A DNA stretch of 64,000 nt from JACOXT01 sp964372855 (GCA_964372855.1 CAYJRY010000002.1:15211-79210), one strand, 5' to 3'. Numbered from the stretch's first letter, positions 49,931 through 58,498 are shown. The notes: a model not told the origin generated them from the letters alone. Program-made: numbers and translations.

Positions 49931-50983
49931 TCATTTTATGCTTCGGATCTTCATATCATCAATTATAGATTTTTTTAGGGTTTGATCAGAGATAATAAAG
50001 GGCTGGCCAAAGTCTTCAATTTGGATAGGGATAAATTCAGCATCTATTAATATACTATCGTAAAATATATATTTTCCCACAACTCCTAATTTTGTTTCTT
50101 CAGACCACATTTGATCAAAAACAAAATTTCCATGAGAATAAGTAATTAATTTATTTTTATATATTTCAATCGACTGGATCCAATGAGGATGATTGCCTAT
50201 AACCAAATCCGCGCCGTTATCAATTGCTAAACGCGCGAGGTAGATTTGTCTTTCATCTGGTTGATTTCGGTATTCTTCTCCGAAATGATATGCAACAACC
50301 ACAATATTTGCTTCCTTTTTAGCCTCTCTAATTTCCTTGATTATTTTTTGCTCATCAACGTTTGAAATTCCTGGTTGGGGAATACTTATGTCATTGTAGC
50401 CTAAAAAAGCGAATTTTATTCCTCTTACATCTTTAATGCTAAAACCTTTGATTCCTGATGTTAATATTCCATTTTTATTGAGTAGTTCTTTTGTTTCCAA
50501 AACACCAACTTCAGCATAATTCCCAGCATGATTATTTGCTAAGTTTGCTATATCAACTCCTGCATATACCAATCCTTCAACGTTTCTAGAATCACCGCAG
50601 AAGATCATTCCCTCGTTAGTAGGTTTGCAGTTTTTGATTAGTGGAGTTTCTAAATTAATAAAAGTAATATCCGCATTTGAAGTTAAACTCGCAGTCTTAA
50701 GATAAGGCCATTTAAAATCTTTATGTTTTAAGACTTGCGTATTGACAGATCGAGCTGGCATAATATCGCCAGTTGCGATTAGGCTTCTTAACCGCTTTGC
50801 TGATAAAGTCGCAGTCCAATTGTGATTGTTGCTAAAGATTTTTTCTAATGTTGGCGGGTAAGCTTTATATAAATTTTGGGTGTCAATTTTTTGAGGATGT
50901 TTTAATTTATAACCTTTTTGGAATACAAAAATGAAGTAAATTGATAACAAGAAAATAAAAATTGATAATATTTTAATCAACAT
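49931..50983 (-). CDS. CapA family metallophosphatase-like protein
   Basis: A 350-residue protein: an N-terminal membrane anchor ('ILSIFIFLLSIYFIFVFQ'), then the CapA/PgsA domain: 'LIATGDIMPARSVN', 'DITFINLETPLI', 'DIANLANNHAGNYAEVGVLET', 'VVVAYHFGEEYRNQPDERQIYLARLAIDNGADLVIGNHPHWIQSIEIY' and 'ITYSHGNFVFD'. These are the conserved metal-binding motifs of the family (calcineurin-like fold). CapA is needed for poly-gamma-glutamate capsule making, but most family members have unknown substrates. It acts outside the membrane. Confidence 0.9.
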   Translation of the reverse strand: MLIKILSIFIFLLSIYFIFVFQKGYKLKHPQKIDTQNLYKAYPPTLEKIFSNNHNWTATLSAKRLRSLIATGDIMPARSVNTQVLKHKDFKWPYLKTASLTSNADITFINLETPLIKNCKPTNEGMIFCGDSRNVEGLVYAGVDIANLANNHAGNYAEVGVLETKELLNKNGILTSGIKGFSIKDVRGIKFAFLGYNDISIPQPGISNVDEQKIIKEIREAKKEANIVVVAYHFGEEYRNQPDERQIYLARLAIDNGADLVIGNHPHWIQSIEIYKNKLITYSHGNFVFDQMWSEETKLGVVGKYIFYDSILIDAEFIPIQIEDFGQPFIISDQTLKKSIIDDMKIRSIK

Positions 50984-51039
50984 AATAAAAACTTTGACTT
51001 TTCAAACCAATTGTAGTAGAAAAGTGGAGAAAGATAAAT

Positions 51040-53319
51040 ATGTTTAAAAAAAGAGATTTACTACTAACTATAGTTGTTACGATGTTATATTTTGCTAGCG
51101 GCAAACTTGGACTTCAGCTTGCTTTTGTTAGTCCAAGCGCTTCCGCGATCTGGCCGCCTACTGGTATTTCTCTTGCTATGTTTCTTTTGTATGGAGCAAG
51201 AGTTTTTCCTGCTATTTTTCTTGGAGCATTTTTGGTAAATCTGACTACCACAGGAACAATGGTAACCAGCCTTGGGATTGCGCTGGGCAACAGCCTAGAA
51301 GGATTGATAGGGAGCTATCTTATAAAAAATTACGCCAACGGAGTGAATGCATTTGACAAGGTTAAAGATATTTTTAAATTTACAGTACTTGTTGCGATTT
51401 TTGCAACAACAATCAGTGCGACAATTGGAACAATAACACTCCTTTTGGGTGGCTTGGAGAGGGCAGGTAATTTTTTCTCAATATGGGCTACATGGTGGTT
51501 TGGCGATATGGGAGGAGCTCTTATTTTTACTCCATTAATTCTTATTTGGGTTAGGAATATAAAGCCTCTTTGGAATAGAAAAAGAATATATGAGGTATTT
51601 TTCCTTTTTACAATTTTACTTATAATTGGAGAACTTATTTTTAGCGGAATTTTTCCTTACATTTATTTATCTATTCCTCCTCTTGTGTGGATCGCATTTA
51701 GACTGAGTCAGAAAGAAGCGGTAACTGCAATTTTTTTACTTTCAGCGATAGCTCTTTTAAATACTTTATATGGTAAGGGTCCATTCGTAAAAGAAGCAAA
51801 AAGTTTTAATGAATCACTTCTTCTACTTGAGATTTTTATGGGAACTGTTAGTATTACAATATTAAGTATCGTCGCAGCTATGAATGAAAGAATGAAAGCA
51901 CAAAAATTTTTAGAGAATAACCAAAAATATTTTAGGACGCTTATTGAGACTAGTTCTGATGTTATTGAGCTTATTGATCAAGAAGGCAAGATTAAATATG
52001 TTAATAATTCTGTTATAAATTATAAAGGCTATCATCCATATGAGCTTGTTGGTAAGAATATTTTTGATTTTGTTTATAAAGACGACCTTAATAATTTTAA
52101 AAAGGAACTAAAAAAAGTTTTGCGAAGTCCTAAAAAGGGTAAAACTATGGAATTTCGCCTAAAACATAAAAACGGTTCATTTATATGGTTTGAGGCTGCG
52201 ATTATTAATAATATAAGAATACCTTATATTGGAGCAATTGTTATAGATCTGCGTGACATAAGCGTTAGAAGACAAACTGAGGAAATGAAAGACAGAATAA
52301 TTGCTATTGTTAATTCATCAAAAGACGCAATATTTTCAAAGTCTTTAGATGGTACTATACTTAGTTGGAACAAATCAGCCGAGAAAATTTTTGGATATAA
52401 ATCATCTGAAATAATCGGAAAGTCGGCTGAAGTAATTATTCCCAAAGATAGAAAAGAGGAGCTTGTACAGATACTAGCTAAAATAAAGTCAGGAAATCAG
52501 GTGGATACTTATGAAACTGTTCGTATGACAAAAAATGGCACATTTATTCCCGTATCAATTACCAATACTCCAGTTAGAGATAAGAATGGAAAAATTAGAG
52601 AAATTTCAACAATTTTACGAGATATAACGCATGAAAAAGAGCTTGAGCAAAGAAAGGATGAGTTTATAAGTATGGCAAGTCATGAGTTAAATACCCCTGT
52701 AACTGGACTTTCTGTATATATTCAAACACTTCAAAAAATATTTGAAAAGAGGAAAGATTTATTATCGAATCTTTATTTATCAAAAGCAAATGATCAAATC
52801 CAAAGAACAAGACATTTAATCCGCGATTTGCTGGACATCTCGCGTATTCGATTAGGCTTATTATCATTCAACTATTCGCGCTTTGATTTAGGTCAATTAA
52901 TTGAGGAGATAGTTGAAGTTTATAGATACCTATCAAAAAGACATAAGATAATATTCAAACAAAATTCAGAACGTATTGTTTTTGCAGATCGCGAACGAAT
53001 TGGTCAGGTATTGTCAAATTTACTCTCAAATGCTATTAAATACTCACCAAAAAAAGATAAAATTATTGTAAAAACTTTTTCAGACAATAATATTGTTACT
53101 GTTTCTGTACAGGATTTTGGTATTGGTATTGCGGAAAAAAGCAGATCGGAGATATTTAAAAAGTATTATAGGGTAAAGGGGGAAAGGCAGGGATCTTCAG
53201 GTCTTGGAATTGGACTATATTTATCTTTTCAAATAATTCAAAAACATAAAGGTCGACTTTGGTTTGAGAGTAAACAGGGTAAAGGGTCAACGTTTTTTTT
53301 CAACCTTCCTTTGCAATGA
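51040..53319 (+). CDS. MASE1-PAS-PAS sensor histidine kinase
   Basis: A 759-residue kinase. Residues 1-290 are a MASE1 membrane sensor with eight or so helices ('VSPSASAIWPPTGISLAMFLLYGARVFPAIFLGAFLVN' is its signature), followed by two PAS domains (about 300-405 and 420-530), the dimerisation/phospho-acceptor helix 'FISMASHELNTPVTGLSVYIQTL' (His about 547), and the ATPase domain with N box 'VLSNLLSNAIKYSP', G1 'VQDFGIGIAEKSR' and G2 'GSSGLGIGLYLS'. It has a GGAG-like site 10 nt before the ATG. Its stop overlaps the following regulator by 4 nt. Confidence 0.95.
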   Translation: MFKKRDLLLTIVVTMLYFASGKLGLQLAFVSPSASAIWPPTGISLAMFLLYGARVFPAIFLGAFLVNLTTTGTMVTSLGIALGNSLEGLIGSYLIKNYANGVNAFDKVKDIFKFTVLVAIFATTISATIGTITLLLGGLERAGNFFSIWATWWFGDMGGALIFTPLILIWVRNIKPLWNRKRIYEVFFLFTILLIIGELIFSGIFPYIYLSIPPLVWIAFRLSQKEAVTAIFLLSAIALLNTLYGKGPFVKEAKSFNESLLLLEIFMGTVSITILSIVAAMNERMKAQKFLENNQKYFRTLIETSSDVIELIDQEGKIKYVNNSVINYKGYHPYELVGKNIFDFVYKDDLNNFKKELKKVLRSPKKGKTMEFRLKHKNGSFIWFEAAIINNIRIPYIGAIVIDLRDISVRRQTEEMKDRIIAIVNSSKDAIFSKSLDGTILSWNKSAEKIFGYKSSEIIGKSAEVIIPKDRKEELVQILAKIKSGNQVDTYETVRMTKNGTFIPVSITNTPVRDKNGKIREISTILRDITHEKELEQRKDEFISMASHELNTPVTGLSVYIQTLQKIFEKRKDLLSNLYLSKANDQIQRTRHLIRDLLDISRIRLGLLSFNYSRFDLGQLIEEIVEVYRYLSKRHKIIFKQNSERIVFADRERIGQVLSNLLSNAIKYSPKKDKIIVKTFSDNNIVTVSVQDFGIGIAEKSRSEIFKKYYRVKGERQGSSGLGIGLYLSFQIIQKHKGRLWFESKQGKGSTFFFNLPLQ

Positions 53320-53687
53320 GAAGACAAACTATACTAGTTGTTGATGATGATAAGGCAATACTTGATTCATTGTCTTTTATGCTGAATCAGGAAGGATTCA
53401 ATGTCTTAACCGATGATGGTGAAAATGTATTTAAAAAGATCAAAGTAAATAGACCTAATATAATACTTCTTGATGTTTTACTTAGAGAAGTTGATGGGCG
53501 AGATATTTGTAAAAAAATTAAAGAAGAAAATGAGTTTAAAAATATACCTATTATTCTTTTTTCTGCTCATCCTAGCGTTGGGGTAACTTATAGAAATTGT
53601 GGAGCTGATGCATATTTACCTAAACCCTTTGACAATATTACTCTTCTTGCTTTAATTAATAGGTTGATCATCTCAAATGTCCTTTAA
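53316..53687 (+). CDS. single-domain response regulator
   Basis: A 123-residue receiver: 'QTILVVDDDKAILDSLSFML' (acid pocket), 'NIILLDVLLREVDGRDIC' (phospho-Asp about residue 52), 'IILFSAHP' (Ser switch), 'YLPKPF' (Lys). It has no output domain, so it acts by protein contacts or as a phosphate relay. Overlaps the kinase gene by 4 nt and meets the next regulator tail-to-tail by 15 nt. Confidence 0.93.
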   Translation: MRRQTILVVDDDKAILDSLSFMLNQEGFNVLTDDGENVFKKIKVNRPNIILLDVLLREVDGRDICKKIKEENEFKNIPIILFSAHPSVGVTYRNCGADAYLPKPFDNITLLALINRLIISNVL

Positions 53688-54350
53688 GATATATCCAAAT
53701 CCTCTTACGGAATGGATTAGTTTTTTCTTAAAAGGGCTATCAATTTTTTTTCTTAAAGTGCCTATGTACATATCAACTACTCTTGATTCGATATCGAAGT
53801 GATATTCCCATACTTTATTTAATATTTGCTCGCGATTCAAAACTTGATTTTTATTAAGTAAAAAATATTCAAGAAGCTTAAACTCTTTTGGGGTTAGCGA
53901 AATGGTTTTCCCGCGACGCTTAACGGAATGTGTTTTTTTATTTAACTCTAGATCATCTGCTTTTAAAATCATATTATCTGTTTGAATATCTTTTCTAAGT
54001 CTCACTCGGATGCGGGCTAGCAACTCATCGATATTGAACGGTTTGGTTATATAGTCATCAGCCCCTATTTCCAATCCTCTAACAACATGAGATGAAGTAT
54101 CATTAGCTGTTAAAAAAATAATAGGGATGGTAGGATAAACCTTTTTTATTTCTAGACACAGTGTTTCTCCGCTAATATCTGGGAGTTTTATATCCAATAA
54201 AACTAAATCAGGTGTTATTTTCTTAATAATTTTTAAAGTCTCAGCGCCACTCGCTGCACAAACTACCTTGTACCCTTTTTGTATTAAGGTATCTTTTAAA
54301 TAATTGTTAAGATCAATATCGTCTTCGACAATAAGCATGGTATAAGACAT
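53673..54350 (-). CDS. OmpR/PhoB-family response regulator
   Basis: A 225-residue regulator: a receiver domain ('MLIVEDDIDLNNYLKDTL', 'LVLLDIKLPDISGETL', 'IIFLTANDTSSHVVRGLEIGADDYITKPF') and a winged-helix DNA-binding domain ('ISLTPKEFKLLEYFLLNKNQVLNREQILNKVWEYHFDIESRVVDMYIGTLRKKI'). All phosphorylation-site residues are present. It is transcribed against the kinase/receiver pair; the three may form one phosphorelay (inference). TACAAT lies 9 nt before the ATG. Confidence 0.95.
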   Translation of the reverse strand: MSYTMLIVEDDIDLNNYLKDTLIQKGYKVVCAASGAETLKIIKKITPDLVLLDIKLPDISGETLCLEIKKVYPTIPIIFLTANDTSSHVVRGLEIGADDYITKPFNIDELLARIRVRLRKDIQTDNMILKADDLELNKKTHSVKRRGKTISLTPKEFKLLEYFLLNKNQVLNREQILNKVWEYHFDIESRVVDMYIGTLRKKIDSPFKKKLIHSVRGFGYILKDI

Positions 54351-54435
54351 AGTAAGGGAATTGTATCATATTTTCTTACAGGAATTTTACACGATTTTTA
54401 TTGATTAAATGTTTTTAGTGATTATTATTTGGATT

Positions 54436-54534
54436 ATGAGAAATAAAATAGTACAACTATTAAAAAAGATACTTCTATCCTTTGAGAAGGGCTTAAAAGA
54501 CTTAATATACTTCTATACAGCACCAATAGTATAA
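54436..54534 (+). CDS. possible 32-residue amphipathic peptide
   Basis: ATG at 54436 opens MRNKIVQLLKKILLSFEKGL and ends IYFYTAPIV at TAA 54534. It is Lys/Leu-rich and helical, the kind of peptide that binds membranes. It lies in the only free space between the response regulator and the CphA-N-like gene and has no clear promoter or ribosome site. Confidence 0.25.
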   Translation: MRNKIVQLLKKILLSFEKGLKDLIYFYTAPIV

Positions 54535-54535
54535 A

Positions 54536-55006
54536 CTATGATAGACGAAGGAAGTTAGATTTTATTTGTGGAGCCGTCTGAAAGATATATAGGAGAAGAA
54601 ATATACTTTTATCTAAAGCCTTAACAAATACATCCTTATCCTTGTAAGAAGCGTCTATGTTTATAAAAAATATACCTGGTTCTTTTTTCCAATTCCACTC
54701 TGTTAATCCATTATGTATTGGATTTCGTAACCCTAACTCTTTTTTTAGAAGGCAAATATTTTCTAATAGAATATGTTCTAAAAGATGACCTATTTCGGTT
54801 TGTTTCACCTCTTTTCTAAAAGGATAGTTATATTTATTAAAACACTTAGACCTTAAAATACTTGGTAAATATTTTTTAAGAATTTTATAAGTTTGCGGAA
54901 TATACCCGGTATTTACTATTGGCGTAAAAAGTGCCATAACTATTTTTGTATTTGTAGTGTTATAGTATATACTTAAAGAGAATAAATCGTTTTGAAAATA
55001 AGGCAT
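54536..55006 (-). CDS. stand-alone cyanophycin-synthetase N-domain-like protein
   Basis: A 156-residue protein. 'TEIGHLLEHILLENICLLKKELGL' followed by 'EPGIFFINIDASYKDKDVFVKALDKSIFLLL' matches the order and spacing found in the N-terminal domain of cyanophycin synthetase CphA ('gHvvEHvaLELq', then 'pGvy.vvieye...vg..Al..A..ll'). In CphA this domain precedes ATP-grasp and Mur-ligase-like domains; here it is alone. Similarity is judged by eye. HxxEH could also suggest an M16-type zinc site, but the rest of that fold is absent. The role is unknown. Confidence 0.55.
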   Translation of the reverse strand: MPYFQNDLFSLSIYYNTTNTKIVMALFTPIVNTGYIPQTYKILKKYLPSILRSKCFNKYNYPFRKEVKQTEIGHLLEHILLENICLLKKELGLRNPIHNGLTEWNWKKEPGIFFINIDASYKDKDVFVKALDKSIFLLLYIFQTAPQIKSNFLRLS

Positions 55007-55089
55007 TTACTTTTTTCTTTCTATTTCTTTACAAAATCCTTACAATTCTATATATTTTTTCTTTTTTAGTCAAGCGTTAAATAATGTGT

Positions 55090-55118
55090 TTGTCTGATTT
55101 CAACTTTAGTGGTATTAT
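55090..55118 (+). promoter_or_regulatory. promoter of the virD4-like operon
   Basis: TTGTCT (55090-55095) and TATTAT (55113-55118) with a 17-nt spacer; the ATG at 55125 is 6 nt downstream (leaderless). Confidence 0.65.
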
Positions 55119-55124
55119 TTATTT

Positions 55125-55499
55125 ATGAATAATGATCGAATAGTAGTTCAAAACAAAACTTCCAATGTTGGTTCAACTGTTGAGGATAATGGTTCAGTAG
55201 GTACATTATCCGAAGTTATTAAACCTACAGAATCGCCTATTGATTTAAGTCCAGAGTTAAAAGATATTGGTGTTAAGACGAGTAATGATGCTGTTTTGCT
55301 AACTAATACACAAAGGGACATTGGGGTAATAAATTCGGCGGAATCTACACAGGTAAAAACTTCTAATACAATATTTGCTGATTTACCTAAAACTGGAAGT
55401 CAAATTAGACAACAGATGAAAAAGCTAAAACCTACAGATCCAAAATTCGGCCTACTAGAGGTGTATCTGAGAAATTTTAAAAGAGGGAAGCTAATATAA
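55125..55499 (+). CDS. hypothetical protein upstream of the virD4-like gene
   Basis: A 124-residue soluble protein, polar and Ser/Thr-rich for the first 85 residues (probably disordered) and ending in a basic helical tail 'GSQIRQQMKKLKPTDPKFGLLEVYLRNFKRGKLI'. It ends 2 nt before the start codon of the VirD4-like gene, so co-transcription is near certain. It may be an accessory or adaptor of the secretion ATPase; no family is recognised. Confidence 0.65.
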   Translation: MNNDRIVVQNKTSNVGSTVEDNGSVGTLSEVIKPTESPIDLSPELKDIGVKTSNDAVLLTNTQRDIGVINSAESTQVKTSNTIFADLPKTGSQIRQQMKKLKPTDPKFGLLEVYLRNFKRGKLI

Positions 55500-55501
55500 C
55501 T

Positions 55502-57886
55502 ATGGAAATAACTCAAAATTTATCACAAAGTCTTCTTACGTTGGATTTGATGGGGCTTTTAACAAGTCTATTGTTTGCTTTTTTTATAATAGTTGCAGTT
55601 GGTTTTGTGGCATATTTTTTTGTATATTTTTTTATCCTTTGGGTAAAACATAAAGATAGAGAAAAAAATTCCCTTGAATCAGTTCTTTTACAAGTAGCAC
55701 TTCCACGGGATAATGAGATAAAGATTGATACTGCCGAGCAGTTATTTGCAAGTATAACCTCAATAGGGAGCGGAGGAACTTTTAAGCTTGGTCCACATTT
55801 AAGCTTTGAGATTGTTGGATTACCTGGAGATATTCGATTCTTTGTATACGCACCCAAAAAACTGAAGGACTTAGTAGAAAAACAAATTAATGGCGCCTAC
55901 CCAGATGCTGAGATAAAGGAGGTTAATTCAGATATAATGAAGAAGGAAGGAATGGTTATCGGAAATGATTATAATATTTTTTCAAAAGAAGGCAAAGTAG
56001 CGTTTGCAAGTCTTAAGCTCAAAAACTCAAACTACAAACCTATTAAAGTTTTTAAAGATTTGCCTGTTGATCCTCTATCATCCATTACATCAGTTTTAGC
56101 GAAAATGACAGAAGGAGAAGGGGCAGCAATCCAAATCCTAATAACTCCAGCCTCAAGTTCTTGGAAAAAAACAGGACGGGATTACCTATCTAAAACTAAA
56201 AAAACTGAAGCAAATCCAGAAACTGCAAAATATTCCTCAGATTCGAAGGAATTAGAAGGTATTGAGAATAAAATTAATAAGCCAGGATTTAATACTGTCA
56301 TAAGAATTGTTGTATCATCAACTTCCAAAGAACAGGCTGATGCCCATCTTAATAATATTCTTAGTGCTTTTAGCCAATTCGATGGAGATAACTCATTTAC
56401 TAAAAGTAAAATTATATCTTCCGGTAACTTCATCAATGATTTTATATACCGTTATCTTCCGATGACAGGAAGTCCTTCTGTGTTAACTAGCGAAGAATTG
56501 GCGACTATATATCACTTCCCGAATAAATCTATTACAACACCTCATATTTATTGGATTAACGCAAAAAGAGCTCCAGCCCCGGCTTCGGTCCCAGAATCTG
56601 GACTTTATTTAGGAAAAAGTACTTATAGGGGATTATCAAAGCCTGTTTATATGGACTTGGATGACAGAAGGCGTCACATGTATATAATCGGCAAAACTGG
56701 AACTGGAAAATCAGAATTTTTAAAAGCAATGATTATGCAGGATATAAAAGAAGGTCAAGGAGTTTCTGTAATTGACCCTCATGGAGATTTAATTGATGAT
56801 ATATTGCCCTTAATCCCACCAAAAAGAGCAGAGGATGTTATTCTTTTTGATCCTTCAGACACAGAAAGGCCAATGGGGCTGAATATGCTTGAGGCCCAAA
56901 CAGAAGAACAGAAACATTACGTTGTCTCATCAATAATTGGACTTATGTATAAACTTTTTGATCCTAATAAAACCGGTATTATAGGACCAAGATTTGAACA
57001 TGCAATTAGAAATGCAATGTTGACCGTAATGTATGAGAAAGGTTCAACTTTTGTTGAGGTCGTAAGGGTTTTGACAGATCCGCATTTTGTTCAGGAGCTT
57101 TTGCCAAAAGTACAAGATCCTATTATCAGAAGATATTGGACCGATCAGATCGCCCAAACATCTGATTTTCACAAGTCTGAAGTTTTGGACTATATAGTTT
57201 CAAAATTTGGAAGATTTGTTACGAATAAAATGATTAGGAATATTATTGGACAATCAGAAAGCGCATTTAAATTTAGACAAGTTATGGATGAGGGGAAAAT
57301 ACTTCTTATTAATATTTCAAAAGGTAAAATTGGAGAGGAGAATTCGAGTTTTTTAGGACTGGTTTTGGTTCCTAAGATATTGGTCGCCGCAATGAGCAGG
57401 CAGGATATGCCAAAAGATCAAAGACGAGATTTTTTCTTATATGTTGATGAATTTCAGAATTTCGCAACGCCTGATTTTGCGCAGATTCTTTCAGAAGCCC
57501 GTAAATATAGGCTTAATTTAATAGTTGCAAATCAGTTTATAGGACAGATGGAAGAAGAGGTCAAAAATGCAATATTTGGCAATGTCGGGACAATAATTTC
57601 TTTTAGAGTAGGAGTAACGGATGCGAATTACCTTCAGCATGAATTCCAGCCTGTATTTTCAGAACCCGATTTGATAAATGTAGAAAGATATAATACTTAT
57701 GTCAAAACAATTGTTAATGGTGAACCTGTTGCGCCTTTTTCTATGGATTTGACTCGGGATATGGAGGATGAGAAAAAATTATCTAATCCAAGGGTTGCGG
57801 AGCTAATTCGAGAATTGTCTCGTCTTAAGTATGGACGAGACCTTAAGACTGTTGAGGCAGAGATAGCGCAGAGGGCTAGATTATAA
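55502..57886 (+). CDS. VirD4/TraG-like type IV coupling ATPase
   Basis: A 794-residue protein. One N-terminal membrane helix ('LLFAFFIIVAVGFVAYFFVYFFILWV', about 20-48), a large N-domain unlike classical VirD4, then an ATPase of the DUF87/TraG type: Walker A 'HMYIIGKTGTGKSEFLKAMI' (about residue 397), 'VSVIDPHGDLIDDIL', Walker B 'FFLYVDEFQNFATPDFAQILSEARKYRLNLIVANQ'. Such proteins recruit DNA or protein substrates to the type IV channel. It belongs to the system whose VirB4-type motor is at 20973, over 30 kb away. Element D starts at its stop codon. Confidence 0.88.
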   Translation: MEITQNLSQSLLTLDLMGLLTSLLFAFFIIVAVGFVAYFFVYFFILWVKHKDREKNSLESVLLQVALPRDNEIKIDTAEQLFASITSIGSGGTFKLGPHLSFEIVGLPGDIRFFVYAPKKLKDLVEKQINGAYPDAEIKEVNSDIMKKEGMVIGNDYNIFSKEGKVAFASLKLKNSNYKPIKVFKDLPVDPLSSITSVLAKMTEGEGAAIQILITPASSSWKKTGRDYLSKTKKTEANPETAKYSSDSKELEGIENKINKPGFNTVIRIVVSSTSKEQADAHLNNILSAFSQFDGDNSFTKSKIISSGNFINDFIYRYLPMTGSPSVLTSEELATIYHFPNKSITTPHIYWINAKRAPAPASVPESGLYLGKSTYRGLSKPVYMDLDDRRRHMYIIGKTGTGKSEFLKAMIMQDIKEGQGVSVIDPHGDLIDDILPLIPPKRAEDVILFDPSDTERPMGLNMLEAQTEEQKHYVVSSIIGLMYKLFDPNKTGIIGPRFEHAIRNAMLTVMYEKGSTFVEVVRVLTDPHFVQELLPKVQDPIIRRYWTDQIAQTSDFHKSEVLDYIVSKFGRFVTNKMIRNIIGQSESAFKFRQVMDEGKILLINISKGKIGEENSSFLGLVLVPKILVAAMSRQDMPKDQRRDFFLYVDEFQNFATPDFAQILSEARKYRLNLIVANQFIGQMEEEVKNAIFGNVGTIISFRVGVTDANYLQHEFQPVFSEPDLINVERYNTYVKTIVNGEPVAPFSMDLTRDMEDEKKLSNPRVAELIRELSRLKYGRDLKTVEAEIAQRARL

Positions 57887-58343
57887 AAGTATCAAAGGTA
57901 GGAAAAGTATCAAAAGTACCAAAGGGAGATGAGAGATAAAAGAGAAAAAGGGTATCACAAACTTTTACTCTGGCAACGATTGAAAGAGTTTATTAAATTA
58001 GTATACTCTTTAACAGATAAGCTGCCAAAAAGCGAAGATTTTGGTTTAAGACCACAAATGAGGAGGTGTATAGTTTCTGTTATTTCTAATTTTGTAGAAG
58101 GGTATTTAAAAACAAGTAATAGACATAAAATTAGTTTTTTGGAAATTGCTAAAACTTCGCTTTTAGAGATTGAAGCGCAAGGAGAAATATGCAGAATTTT
58201 AGATTATTGGTCAGAAGAAGACTATAACAATTTTGATAAAAAAAGAGGAGAAGTCGCGTATTTACTTTACCGCTACGCAAATGCAGTACAATAATTTTCT
58301 TTATTCATTTGATACCTTTGATACATTTGATTCTTTTGATACT
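57887..58343 (+). mobile_element. four-helix-bundle element D (9-nt units)
   Basis: Left arm: AAGTATCAA, AGGTAGGAA, AAGTATCAA, AAGTACCAA (57887-57922). Right arm: TTTGATACC, TTTGATACA, TTTGATTCT, TTTGATACT (58308-58343). Four nonamers, 36 nt each, face each other around a four-helix-bundle gene. The left arm begins directly after the stop codon of the VirD4-like gene. The same architecture as elements A-C, but with a 9-nt instead of a 7-nt unit. Length about 457 nt. Confidence 0.78.
57929..58294 (+). CDS. four-helix-bundle protein (S23/IVP family)
   Basis: A 121-residue helical protein: 'YHKLLLWQRLKEFIKLVYSLTDKLPKSEDFGLRPQMRRCIVSVISNFVEGYLKTSNRHKISFLEIAKTSLLEIEAQ' follows the family pattern closely, with VISNFVEG in place of the usual IPANIAEG. 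It has only modest similarity to the other three copies in the window. It has no promoter of its own and would be read from the virD4-like operon. Confidence 0.9.
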   Translation: MRDKREKGYHKLLLWQRLKEFIKLVYSLTDKLPKSEDFGLRPQMRRCIVSVISNFVEGYLKTSNRHKISFLEIAKTSLLEIEAQGEICRILDYWSEEDYNNFDKKRGEVAYLLYRYANAVQ

Positions 58344-58382
58344 TATTGTTAATTTGTGGTATACTTCAATTTGAAATTGCAC

Positions 58383-58414
58383 TTAATATCTAAGTATCCT
58401 AATATCTTAATCTC
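58383..58414 (+). repeat. octamer array before tRNA-Ile
   Basis: TTAATATC, TAAGTATC, CTAATATC, TTAATCTC: four 8-nt units (32 nt). Similar in design to the 7- and 9-nt arrays, and 40 nt from element D. Confidence 0.55.
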
Positions 58415-58426
58415 TTTTCAAGAGAT

Positions 58427-58498
58427 GCGCCCGTAGCTCAGCGGAAGAGCGGTTGTCTTATAAACAACAGGTGCTTGGATCGTCCCCAAGCGGGCGCA
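58427..58498 (+). tRNA. tRNA-Ile(UAU) with unusual T-loop
   Basis: GCGCCCG (58427-58433) pairs with CGGGCGC (58491-58497); stem GTTGT/ACAAC with loop CTTATAA gives anticodon TAT; the T-stem is CTTGG/CCAAG with loop ATCGTCC, in which A54 and T58 replace the usual T54 and A58. Discriminator A; CCA not encoded. It would read AUA directly, without the lysidine-modified CAU tRNA that most bacteria use. Confidence 0.85.

Noticed and set aside
54536..55006. M16-type metallopeptidase because of HLLEH
   Set aside because: The distal Glu and the rest of the M16 fold are missing and the protein is far too short; CphA N-domain similarity explains the motif better.
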